DNA from: Paenibacillus amylolyticus
GTDB lineage: Bacteria; Bacillota; Bacilli; Paenibacillales; Paenibacillaceae
Assembly: GCF_003719335.1 (NCBI RefSeq)
Contig: NZ_RIAS01000006.1
Coordinates: 124,001 to 188,000 of the forward strand
Reading direction: 5' to 3'
DNA: 64,000 nt
Position numbers and translations under genes: made by a program. Below, piece after piece: positions 43,751-52,431 of this stretch (position 1 is its first letter; each line of letters opens with the position of its first letter). The notes under the pieces are model-generated. The model was not told the DNA's origin. It worked only from the letters and a program-made list of their open reading frames with translations, and made no database searches.

Positions 43751-44692
43751 TCAAGCCGCTCCTTTTACTTTTGGATCAAGCCTGTCGCGAATATCGTCCC
43801 CAATCAGATTTACAGCCAGAACAAACAGCGTAATGGCCAGACCCGGGAATGTACATATCCACCAGGCTACCGTCAAATAACCTCTGCCTTGGGACAGCAA
43901 CGCACCCCAATCCGGAATTTCTTTCAGTACCCCGAGCCCGAGGAAACTGAGTCCAGACCCAGTCAGGATGGATGTACCTACACCCAGCGTTGCCATCACG
44001 AGCAGCGGTGACAAGGAGTGTGGCAGGACATGTTTCCAGAAAATGCGGGCATTGGAACCGCCCAGTGAACGTGTTGCTGTAATGAAGGGTAGATTTTTGA
44101 CGGACATCACCTGACCACGCATCACCCTTGCATAGCCTGGTATCGAGGCTACTGCAACAGCCAGTGCAATATTCAGCAGTCCTGGCCCAAGCGCAGCAGC
44201 AACAGATAGGGCGAGTAATACACCTGGTACGGCCATAAGAATATCTACCGCCCGCATCGTTATCGTATCAACCAGTCCTCCTGCATATCCCGCAAGGATG
44301 CCAAGAGCACTGCCGACGAGACCGCCAACAAGCACGGAAGCAAAACCGATCAGTAACGAATCCCGGCTGCCATGCACAACCACACTGAAAATGTCCCGGC
44401 CGAAATAGTCTGTACCGAACAGGTGCGCAGCAGAAGGAGCCTGTAGAATGGCATCCGTCATCATCTGTGTTGGTTCATAAGGAGCAATCCAGCCAGGCAC
44501 GATGGCACAAGCCACAATGAAAATGACGATAAGCAGGGCGGTATACAAAAACAACTGCGATACTGCGGATGAAACACGGCGCCGCCAAGGCAGGCGATTC
44601 CATCTCCACAGACGAGCTTTCCCGGCACTTCCAGCACTTCCGGTATTTCCTGCCCATGCCTTTTTGTCACCAACCAAAGGTTTCATACTCAT
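43751..44692 (-). CDS. ABC transporter permease (DppC type)
   Basis: About 313 residues with six helices. The first helix is FLYTALLIVIFIVACAIVPGW, LFGTDYFGRDIFSVVVHGSRDSLLIGF is the DppC N-terminal signature, and the EAA loop is ATRSLGGSNARIFWKHVLPHSLSP. The start at 44692 is chosen for GGAGG 11 bases upstream. With the DppB-type partner it forms the channel for the substrate of the binding protein at 45774. In this context it more likely carries sulfur compounds than peptides. Confidence 0.9.
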   Translation of the reverse strand: MSMKPLVGDKKAWAGNTGSAGSAGKARLWRWNRLPWRRRVSSAVSQLFLYTALLIVIFIVACAIVPGWIAPYEPTQMMTDAILQAPSAAHLFGTDYFGRDIFSVVVHGSRDSLLIGFASVLVGGLVGSALGILAGYAGGLVDTITMRAVDILMAVPGVLLALSVAAALGPGLLNIALAVAVASIPGYARVMRGQVMSVKNLPFITATRSLGGSNARIFWKHVLPHSLSPLLVMATLGVGTSILTGSGLSFLGLGVLKEIPDWGALLSQGRGYLTVAWWICTFPGLAITLFVLAVNLIGDDIRDRLDPKVKGAA

Positions 44693-44762
44693 AAAAATGA
44701 ACGCCTCCTTCTCCTGCCTCTTCACATTTTGCAAGCTCCTGACGTGGTGTTCCTGATCTGGA

Positions 44763-45695
44763 TCATGTGCGGACAGCTCGCCGAACCCGAGGATCAATGT
44801 ACGAATACGAGATGTCTACAAACAAATTCAACACGACATAGATGATGGATGTAAAAAACACAACGCCCTGCACCACCGGCAGATCCTTCGCCATCAGCGC
44901 GTCAGCGATAATACGACCGATCCCCTGTCTGGAGAATACCGTTTCTACCACCACGGTTCCTGCCAGCAAATCCCCAATTAGCATACCGATGACCGTTACG
45001 GCGGGGATCAGTGCATTACGGAGCGCATGACCATACATGATGGCCCGTTCAGACAATCCTTTGGCCCGTAAAGCAACGATAAACGGTTCATTGATCACTT
45101 CAAGCATACTGTTACGCACCATCCGCACAATAAATCCTGCACCGACAAGTCCAAGCGTGGCTGCCGGAAGCACCAAGGTACTGAATCCGTCCGAACCCAT
45201 CGCCGGGAACCAGCCGAGCTGCACGGAAAACAACAGAATGAGCAGAATGCCGGTCCAGAAGGTTGGCATCGAGATACCGAACAAACCAACGAGCCGAGCC
45301 ACAACATCAATCACACCATTCCGGTGAATGGCCGACAGAACGCCAAGTGTAATGCCGATGGTGATGGCAATTAGCGAGCTGAGTGCCGTTAATGCCAGTG
45401 TTGCCGGGAAGTGCTCCACAATCTTGGGCAGTACCGGATCGGAGTTGACCATGGATTGACCAAAATCCCCGCGCAGCATATCGTCAAAATAGTTCGCAAA
45501 CTGGATATAAAATGGTTGATCCAGCCCAAGCTGTGCCCGGAGATTGGCAATCATCTCCGGGGTAGCCGAGGACGGGTCCAGCATTAGCAGCACCGGATCA
45601 CCCGGCAGAAGATACATGATGCAGTACACCAGCACCGAAGCTCCAAATATAACGAGAAGCGACGTTGCTAATCTTGACAAGATCAGTTGAATCAT
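44763..45695 (-). CDS. ABC transporter permease (DppB type)
   Basis: About 310 residues: LSRLATSLLVIFGASVLVYCIMYLLPGDPV at the N-terminus, FAN-YFDDMLRGDFGQSMVNSDPV, and the EAA loop ALRAKGLSERAIMYGHALRNALIPAVT. The start at 45695 follows AAAGGAG by 10 bases. Second gene of the operon after the binding protein. No ATPase gene is present; the dipeptide-type ATPases must be supplied from elsewhere. Confidence 0.91.
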   Translation of the reverse strand: MIQLILSRLATSLLVIFGASVLVYCIMYLLPGDPVLLMLDPSSATPEMIANLRAQLGLDQPFYIQFANYFDDMLRGDFGQSMVNSDPVLPKIVEHFPATLALTALSSLIAITIGITLGVLSAIHRNGVIDVVARLVGLFGISMPTFWTGILLILLFSVQLGWFPAMGSDGFSTLVLPAATLGLVGAGFIVRMVRNSMLEVINEPFIVALRAKGLSERAIMYGHALRNALIPAVTVIGMLIGDLLAGTVVVETVFSRQGIGRIIADALMAKDLPVVQGVVFFTSIIYVVLNLFVDISYSYIDPRVRRAVRT

Positions 45696-45773
45696 ACCGG
45701 GATGGCTCCTTTCTGAAACCGGAACAGGCTGTACGCCGTGTTGGAATGATGAGACTGGATAACGCAATTTGCA

Positions 45774-47423
45774 TTATGGCTGGATACGCACATCATTGAA
45801 GAGTGGATAACCGAGTGAATCGAACTTGATGCCTTCAACGTTTTTGGATGCAGCCACAGTGTACGGAAATACATATATTGGCAAAATAACCGCCTGTTCA
45901 ATGAGATATTTCTGAATCTGACTGTAGATCTCTACCCTTTTCGCCGAATCCGTCTCTACCGCTCCCTGCTCCAGCAATTGGTCGATCTTTGGATCTGATA
46001 AACCGGATAATGTCGGACGTTCCCCTTCCGCACTGGTATGATAGAAGGCGTACAAGGCATTCGGATCTGAATTGACCTGGCTGTTGCCATACAGATCATA
46101 ATCCCAGTTCTGATAGATCACGGTAGCAATGTCTTTGGTAATCACCACTTCTACCGCAATGCCCAGCGGTTTCAGCTGTTGCTGGATGATGGCAGCAATG
46201 TCATTGCGTTTTTCCCGGTTAGGGGAGCCATCTACATAACGAAGGGTCAGCTTCTTCCCGTCTTTGACACGAATCCCGTCAGTCCCCTTAACCCAGCCCT
46301 GCTCTTCCAGTAGCTGGTTCGCGCGGTTGATATCCGGTGTGATGCTTCCTTCAAGCGCCTTGTCATAGCCGAGAATGCCTGGAGACAATGCAGACCATGC
46401 GCGCTCGTAGTTACCCAGGTACAAGGTTTTCACAATGGACTCTACGTCTACGGCGGATTGTACCGCTTGCCTTACTTTTACATCATCCCACGGTGCCTTG
46501 CGCAGATTGAAAAAGAGGGTATACGGCAAACCAACCGTGTTGGCTTGCAGCAATTGCTGGTTCGGATCACTTTTGAGCGCAGCGATATTTTGCGGCGGTA
46601 CGGTCTCTGCGGCAAGCACCTGCTTGCTTTGTACACTTCCGATGCGTGTTGCTTCTTCCGGTACAATTTTAAACGTGATTGTATCGATATAAGGAGCGCC
46701 TTTGTTTTCGACTGTATCCGGGCCCCAGTTATAATCCTTGTTTTTGGCTACAACGATATCCGCATTTTCATCCCATTTCACAAAGGTATACGGACCTGTG
46801 CCTACCGGATTTTTGCCCAATTGATCCCCATATTTCTTCGCAGCGGTTGGAGACACGATCCCCAGCAATGCCTGACTCAAGTTACCGAGAAATGCCTGCG
46901 AAGGCGCACTCAGATTGACTTTGATCGTATATTCATCAATGACCTCGGAGGAGCTATAAGGTCTAATCAGGGCAAGGGAATTGGCAGCTTTGGTGGCCGG
47001 ATCAATGACCCGATCCAGATTGTACTTCACCGCTTCGGCGTTAAACGGGGTTCCGTCATGGAATTTCACGTCTTCACGCAGCTTGAAGGTATAACTTTTG
47101 CCGTCCTTCGATACACTCCAATCCTTGGCAAGCCAAGGTTTGATGGAACCATCGGGCAGCTGAACCACCAGATTGTCGTAGATCGTGCGAATCGCTCGTA
47201 CGGCTACGGCAAGACCGCTGCGATGCGGGTCGAGCGTATCCGGTGAAGTCGCCAGCGCAAAGGTGAGGTTACCCCCTTCCGCTTTTCCGGCCTGCCCCCC
47301 GCCGGCGGAAGCCTGTGCCGCACCGCTCGTTTTGCCTCCTGATGCTGCTCCGCATCCGGACAAAACCATCACCAATGCTACTGCCAACGCCACCACTTTT
47401 GTCCATGAGATAGACCTGTTCAT
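45774..47423 (-). CDS. Family 5 substrate-binding lipoprotein
   Basis: A 549-residue lipoprotein (lipobox LSGC near residue 23) of the peptide/nickel-binding family: SPDTLDPHRSGLAVAVRAIRTIYDNLV, LAKDWSVSKDGKSYTFKLREDVKFHDGTPFNAEAV, and GTGPYTFVKWDENADI. GGGGG-type ribosome binding site before the ATG. It is the first gene of a six-gene operon (two permeases, FMN reductase, LysR, amidohydrolase). The shared TTCCTATGAG element at 47495 lies about 70 bases upstream. Ligand unknown, probably an organosulfur compound. Confidence 0.92.
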   Translation of the reverse strand: MNRSISWTKVVALAVALVMVLSGCGAASGGKTSGAAQASAGGGQAGKAEGGNLTFALATSPDTLDPHRSGLAVAVRAIRTIYDNLVVQLPDGSIKPWLAKDWSVSKDGKSYTFKLREDVKFHDGTPFNAEAVKYNLDRVIDPATKAANSLALIRPYSSSEVIDEYTIKVNLSAPSQAFLGNLSQALLGIVSPTAAKKYGDQLGKNPVGTGPYTFVKWDENADIVVAKNKDYNWGPDTVENKGAPYIDTITFKIVPEEATRIGSVQSKQVLAAETVPPQNIAALKSDPNQQLLQANTVGLPYTLFFNLRKAPWDDVKVRQAVQSAVDVESIVKTLYLGNYERAWSALSPGILGYDKALEGSITPDINRANQLLEEQGWVKGTDGIRVKDGKKLTLRYVDGSPNREKRNDIAAIIQQQLKPLGIAVEVVITKDIATVIYQNWDYDLYGNSQVNSDPNALYAFYHTSAEGERPTLSGLSDPKIDQLLEQGAVETDSAKRVEIYSQIQKYLIEQAVILPIYVFPYTVAASKNVEGIKFDSLGYPLFNDVRIQP

Positions 47424-47494
47424 ATCGCTTCCCCCTCTGTGTATACAGGTGTCATTAATGTGTTACGCTAAGCAAACTTGTATATATTTTATAT

Positions 47495-47504
47495 TTCCTA
47501 TGAG
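47495..47504. promoter_or_regulatory. TTCCTATGAG element upstream of the ABC operon
   Basis: The same ten bases occur at 49105-49114 upstream of the monooxygenase gene; on the minus strand they read CTCATAGGAA. A related ATAGGAAAAATA lies upstream of the LysR gene near 43155. It may be a LysR or CymR-like binding element. Confidence 0.38.
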
Positions 47505-47664
47505 AAAAGTAGGTTTTAAGGCAAGAAGGATTCCTTAACTTCATTAACCCTATGATTCAAAAGAATTCGTGCTTCAATTTACGCAGGTTTGAGTCACCGC
47601 ATTTAATTAACATGAAATAAAACCATTAAATGATGTTCGATTTAGAGGACATTCGGTATTCGTT

Positions 47665-49008
47665 TTAGATAACGTTAGGCTGTTCCTGTGTTCTGGCTGC
47701 TGTATAGCGGTTCACAGGCACCTGAACACCCAGATTGCCACGCAATGTGTCATGCTCATACTCCGTACGATAGATACCGCGTTCCTGTAGTATGGGTACC
47801 ACCAACTCCACAAAGTCGGACAATCCGCTAGGCAGCTCCGAAGCAATAATGAATCCGTCTGCCGCTTCCGCCTCGAACCATTCCTGGACTTTGTCTGCCA
47901 CCTGCTCCGGTGTGCCCAGGAATTGACTTCGTGGCGTTGCCGCCCGCAAAGCGACTTCGCGCAGGGTTAACCCCTGTTCTTTGGCATCTTTTTTAATCTT
48001 GTCTGTTCCACTGCGGAAGCTGTTGCTGCCTATGCCATCCAGTTCAGGGAACGGTTCATCCAGCGGATACTGGGAGAAATCATGATGCTCGAAGAAACGT
48101 CCCAAGTAGTCAAGTGCTTTATCAATAGTTACAAGGCTTGCGATCTCCTGATATTTCTGTTCCGCTTCCTCTGCCGTCCGTCCCACAATCGGGTTAATGC
48201 CTGGCAAAATAACAATATCTTGTGCTGAACGCCCATAGGAAGCTGCCCGTGTTTTGACGTCTTTATAAAATGCCTGTGCATCTTCAATGTTATCGTGTCC
48301 AGTGAATACGGCATCGGCTTCCTGTGCCGCCAGCGTTTTGCCATCCTCCGAAGAACCTGCCTGGAAAATAACCGGCTGTCCCTGCCGTGAACGAGCGATA
48401 TTCAATGGCCCCTGTACAGAAAAGAATTCCCCTTCATGGTTCAGGGTGTGCAGTTTGGAAGGATCGAAGAACACACCGCTCTCCTTGTCTCTTACAAATG
48501 CATCGTCTTCCCAGGAATCCCACAATCCTTTGGTCACTTGTAAATATTCCTTTGCAATACGGTAACGCTCCGGATGTGTTGGATGATGACTTTTGCTGTA
48601 ATTTTTCGCGGTACCTTCCAAGGGGGATGTCACCACGTTCCAGCCCGCACGACCGTCACTGATCAGATCAAGAGAACCGAACTGTCTGGCGACTGTAAAT
48701 GGATCACTGTAGGATGTGGAGAGTGTGCCCACAAGACCAATGCGTGAAGTTACCGCAGCAAGAGCGGAAAGAATGCTGATCGGCTCGAAGCGATTCAGGA
48801 AGTGAGGAATGGATTTTTCCGTAATATAGAGACCGTCTGCAATGAATACCAGATCAAACTTGCCTTCTTCTGCCTTCAGCGCCTGACGTTTGTAAAATCC
48901 AAAGTTGACACTGGCATCGGATAGAACCTCCGGGTGCCTCCAGGTTGTGTTGCTTCCTCCAACGCCATGAATGATGGCTCCAAACTTCAAACTCCGTTTT
49001 GCTGTCAT
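47665..49008 (-). CDS. LLM-class flavin monooxygenase (NtaA/SnaA/DszA type)
   Basis: About 447 residues in the bacterial-luciferase fold: [57 protein letters not shown] and [24 protein letters not shown] are NtaA/SnaA/DszA hallmarks. Such enzymes use FMNH2 and oxygen to cleave C-S or C-N bonds; related Bacillus YtnJ/CmoJ opens S-alkyl cysteine derivatives. The SsuE-like reductase is the likely partner. The ATG at 49008 follows a weak GGAG. It has its own promoter region, separate from the transport operon. Confidence 0.93.
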   Translation of the reverse strand: MTAKRSLKFGAIIHGVGGSNTTWRHPEVLSDASVNFGFYKRQALKAEEGKFDLVFIADGLYITEKSIPHFLNRFEPISILSALAAVTSRIGLVGTLSTSYSDPFTVARQFGSLDLISDGRAGWNVVTSPLEGTAKNYSKSHHPTHPERYRIAKEYLQVTKGLWDSWEDDAFVRDKESGVFFDPSKLHTLNHEGEFFSVQGPLNIARSRQGQPVIFQAGSSEDGKTLAAQEADAVFTGHDNIEDAQAFYKDVKTRAASYGRSAQDIVILPGINPIVGRTAEEAEQKYQEIASLVTIDKALDYLGRFFEHHDFSQYPLDEPFPELDGIGSNSFRSGTDKIKKDAKEQGLTLREVALRAATPRSQFLGTPEQVADKVQEWFEAEAADGFIIASELPSGLSDFVELVVPILQERGIYRTEYEHDTLRGNLGVQVPVNRYTAARTQEQPNVI

Positions 49009-50178
49009 GTGCACTCCGCCTTCCTTGAAATAAGGTGATTTTATGAAACTATAATGTAGCGCATCTAAATCAATGATTGAGCATCAAAATCGAAAAATCG
49101 ATTATTCCTATGAGTTTGGTTTGTTTTAATTTCACACAGCTTATCACTGCCCCGGCGAACCGGTCAACCGTGCTTCTAATAGATTTTTTCTATAACGATA
49201 TCAGAGGTGTAAATAAGCGTTCATATAAGCTTTCCTTAAAAGAGAATGAGCATGATTGAAGGAAGACTGGTCGCCGATCCCTAAACAAGCAGACCTATCT
49301 GAATTGAGCTGACTGATATGGTCAGGACTTACATCATGCCGCCCATATCATCCATAGCACTCATGTAAAAAAACCGCTACGATCCTACTCCATTAGCCCT
49401 GTTAGACTTAATCCATTCCGTTCAGAGAGCCATTGCTTCATCCTGCCGCCCCAGAAGTTCTGCAGAAATGGCAACCCTTTTTACTCCATAACACTACTTT
49501 TTTAGCTGATGACATCGACATACCTCCGATTTCCATAATGGAGTCCTAGGTGCTCAGACAGACCAGCCCCACCTAGACCATGAATTCCTATCTGTTAAAT
49601 AAGGATTATGGCTATAAATGTACTCCCGACCCTTTACATCGTCAATGGTTCTGCTAATAGAACAATCCTATAACAAAATAGAAAAAATAAATTTAAATTT
49701 TGAAATTAGGTAATGTCAGAGAGAGGGATCACAAAAGATGTTTAATGTTATTCTTTGAATTGCTTGGAGTAGTGCAGTGGAACACACTCCATCACAATAA
49801 ACCTATCTATCAATAAAAAATGCTTTTATTATGTAATATAAACTTTTCATTTAAACAAAGGAGTGAGCTCAGACTCAATCCAATGCTTTTAATCTCTTCT
49901 CAAATCTTTTTTTCTGTAAACTTGATGCAAGAGAAACTTATAACCAAACGTTCATTCTTTCATTTTTCATTCTTTATTTTTGTATATAGTTCAGTGATAC
50001 GTTTTACTGAATATGTTCTCTTCCTTTCTTTATTGAAATATCAATTTTATTATTGCGAATCTAAATAAAGTTCACATATTTTTCATATAACATAGTAATT
50101 CCAATCTTAAATGTCATATACATTTGGATTATTTTTATATATTATGTAAATATATTCCAAAAAGAGAGGATGATAGAA
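49009..50178. other. Long gene-poor, AT-rich spacer
   Basis: Only the TTCCTATGAG element (49105-49114), the presumed promoters of the flanking genes and the ribosome binding site of the 50179 gene can be pointed to. From about 49600 the sequence becomes strongly AT-rich. Open frames such as 49820-50068 are AT-driven, lack ribosome binding sites and have no recognisable product. No S-box, T-box or RNA gene was found. Confidence 0.6.
49105..49114. promoter_or_regulatory. TTCCTATGAG element upstream of the monooxygenase
   Basis: Second exact copy of the element at 47495-47504, about 97 bases before the monooxygenase start. The paired location supports a common regulator for both sulfur units. 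Confidence 0.38.
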
Positions 50179-50514
50179 ATGAAGAAAAAATTAATTACCG
50201 GCTTGTTAACTGTCGTTGCTTGCTTTACCGTAGCCTCAACGTCTTTGGCGTCTAGTCCTGTCATCACTAACACTGGTAACCATACATCTGAGACATCTAA
50301 CATTGTATCTCCACATTCTTCTTCAAAGTGGGTTGAGCAGTATGTAACATATAATAAGCTACATTATCCAAATAGTTCTGATGTTCCTTCCACTTACTAT
50401 TATGATGATGACCCATATTATGGATATATTACGCTTATCTCACTTGTGACAAGAACTACGGAAACAGATCAGTTTTGGATTGCTAAGTACCAAGGATTCA
50501 TCTACAACTGGTAA
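50179..50514 (+). CDS. Small secreted protein of unknown function
   Basis: About 111 residues. A classical signal peptide (MKKKLITGLLTVVACFTVASTSLA, cut before SSPV) leads an ~87-residue product rich in Ser, Thr and Tyr (STYYYDDDPYYGYITLISL, FWIAKYQGFIYNW). AGAGGA lies 8 bases before the ATG at 50179; the upstream in-frame ATG at 50170 overlaps that site. It has its own terminator. AT-rich codon use differs from the neighbours, hinting at recent acquisition. No family recognised. Confidence 0.75.
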   Translation: MKKKLITGLLTVVACFTVASTSLASSPVITNTGNHTSETSNIVSPHSSSKWVEQYVTYNKLHYPNSSDVPSTYYYDDDPYYGYITLISLVTRTTETDQFWIAKYQGFIYNW

Positions 50515-50523
50515 ACATTCTAT

Positions 50524-50549
50524 GCCCTCCTGTTACAGGGGGGCTTTTC
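50524..50549 (+). terminator. Terminator of the small secreted protein gene
   Basis: GCCCTCCTG (50524-50532) and CAGGGGGGC (50536-50544) pair with one G-T, loop TTA, followed by TTTT. Confidence 0.8.
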
Positions 50550-50720
50550 CCTTCTCCAATTAGTAGTATCACACTTCCCAAGTGCGTTTGAAAAATTGAT
50601 CCTGCTAAAACTTCATGCGGAATAAACAGATCCGTGCGAACGTTTTGTAAAAGCTGCATAGCGTGCCGCGTTATTCATTCCGCATGTTTACATGTTGCTT
50701 CAAACCACGAACGGTAATCA

Positions 50721-52367
50721 TCACAGATCCTGGTTCAGCAATTGAGGCGGAGCAATAATCGGCCATCCTTCCGGGATCGAATGGAGTTGTTCGGTTGATA
50801 TTTGATGCACATGTCTGGAGCTTATCCCCCAACGTTCCGCTGCATAGGTGGATACAAATTTCCTGCGTTTTCCTTCGGTTACCAGATACCAAACTTCCGG
50901 TGCATCGGCAGCAGCTACAATGCTTGCGTGCATAGTTGCCATGTCGGGATCAGAAGAAGCTACAGCAAAAGGAAGGTCAGGTTCATGCGATTCGTTCCAT
51001 ATGTCTCCGGCGGACACCAGCGGTTCACCCGCAGGTATGCCCAGCAGATCAGGTTTGGCTACCAGCACCGGCGAGATGCCGCGTGGAACAGGAACGTTCA
51101 GTTTTCGGCGCTGATCACCTCTTAGTACGTAAACATCCCCCTTAAGATCAACAAGGAATGCACCTTCGGGATAGAAATCACCGCTTCGTCTGAACGGTGA
51201 TGTTGCAGGACTGTTTTCAGAAGAGAAATCCGCGGCCCGCTGGTGTCGCTCTCCCTTTCCCACTGACGAAGATACGCTCGCTTGAGCTCGAGTTTGAGAG
51301 TATGAGTACTGAGTCTGTGCCAATCTGGAGGTTTCCAGGATGAGTGCTTGGGGATCTCCCCATTTTTGACTGTACAATTGTTCATTGCTCTTATTCACTG
51401 TATTAAAGTCCTGCTCCCCGAGCGCCTTCATGCTGACACTTCCGAAATGATGGATAAAGGCGTCACCTGCTACAGCAAGCTGGTATCCCAACATACGCAC
51501 CCGTACAATCCAATCGTCATCCTCAAAGTTACCTACGGCGTAACCCTCATCCAGATACCCTACACGCTCAAACAGATCTCTGGAAAACAGCCAGCAAAAT
51601 CCGACGAGCCGATCTGTCACTCGATGTTTCTCTGCGTCGGGACGATTGTGGTTGGCAGCGAAAGACCACATTTCCTCTACTTCACGATAAGGCACTTCAA
51701 TCTGCTGATCTCCGCCAATGTAGTTCGTGACAGGACCCACGACACCAATCTGTGGATCGCTGTTAAGACACGTCATCATATTTTCCAGCCAGCCCGGGGT
51801 AACCAAGGTATCATTGTTCAGCACAACGATATGCCGTCCCTTTGCCATCATCAGACCCTGATTAACTCCTCCAGCGAATCCCCGATTTTCATCCAATGCA
51901 GCCACCCTCACCATACCGCCTTTGCGAAGCAGTGCGTCGGCCGTACCATCTTGAGAAGCATTGTCTACAACGATGATTTCGTAAGGAGCCGGGGTATATT
52001 TCTCAATGCTTGACACACATTGCAGTACATAATCCCGCTGATTGTAGGTCGGAATAATGATGCTGACCCCTTCAAACACAATTCCAAATGAATTCTGTCC
52101 CTGAAGAACACCATCTTCGTAACCTCGGTTATATCCCTGCTTGTATAACTTGGTGTTTCGAAGGATACGATGACTTCTTTTGCCTTTCCGTGAGGCGTTA
52201 CGCCGATTACGACCACCGGCTGCATGAAGAAAAACCTTAGCAGATGTACCCGTACGATGAGGATGGCTACCCGATAATTGTGTACCCACTCTAAGCTGAC
52301 TGCTCTTCTGTAAGCTGCTCTGACTATTTTTCCGTACACGATGAGGCTGTATTTCCGATTTCTTCAT
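50721..52367 (-). CDS. GT2 glycosyltransferase with basic N-terminus and two C-terminal repeats
   Basis: A 548-residue protein. Residues 1-72 are Arg/Ser/Lys-rich; LYKQGYNRGYEDGVLQGQ (74-91) is the cluster's Gly/aromatic motif. The GT2 domain runs from 101 (VSIIIPTYNQRDYVLQCV; VVDNASQDGTADALL; ENRGFAGGVNQGL; VLNNDTLVTPGWLENM; EDDDWIVRVRMLGYQ). After a linker come two repeats of the type also seen in envelope proteins: FLVDLKGDVYVLRGDQRRKL to IPAGEPL, and WYLVTEGKRRKFVSTYAAERWGI to IPEGWPI. The ribosome binding site is GGAGG. It probably glycosylates spore surface protein. Confidence 0.9.
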   Translation of the reverse strand: MKKSEIQPHRVRKNSQSSLQKSSQLRVGTQLSGSHPHRTGTSAKVFLHAAGGRNRRNASRKGKRSHRILRNTKLYKQGYNRGYEDGVLQGQNSFGIVFEGVSIIIPTYNQRDYVLQCVSSIEKYTPAPYEIIVVDNASQDGTADALLRKGGMVRVAALDENRGFAGGVNQGLMMAKGRHIVVLNNDTLVTPGWLENMMTCLNSDPQIGVVGPVTNYIGGDQQIEVPYREVEEMWSFAANHNRPDAEKHRVTDRLVGFCWLFSRDLFERVGYLDEGYAVGNFEDDDWIVRVRMLGYQLAVAGDAFIHHFGSVSMKALGEQDFNTVNKSNEQLYSQKWGDPQALILETSRLAQTQYSYSQTRAQASVSSSVGKGERHQRAADFSSENSPATSPFRRSGDFYPEGAFLVDLKGDVYVLRGDQRRKLNVPVPRGISPVLVAKPDLLGIPAGEPLVSAGDIWNESHEPDLPFAVASSDPDMATMHASIVAAADAPEVWYLVTEGKRRKFVSTYAAERWGISSRHVHQISTEQLHSIPEGWPIIAPPQLLNQDL

Positions 52368-52431
52368 GTTGCTTCCTCCATTCCACTCGTGCCAGAGGCA
52401 GGGTTCTGGTACCCCCGCCCCATACGACTCA

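Noticed and set aside
49009..49260. S-box or T-box riboswitch upstream of the sulfur genes
   Set aside because: No conserved T-box or S-box core could be found by eye.
49820..50068. 82-residue plus-strand frame
   Set aside because: AT-driven, Phe-rich, no ribosome binding site, no recognisable family.
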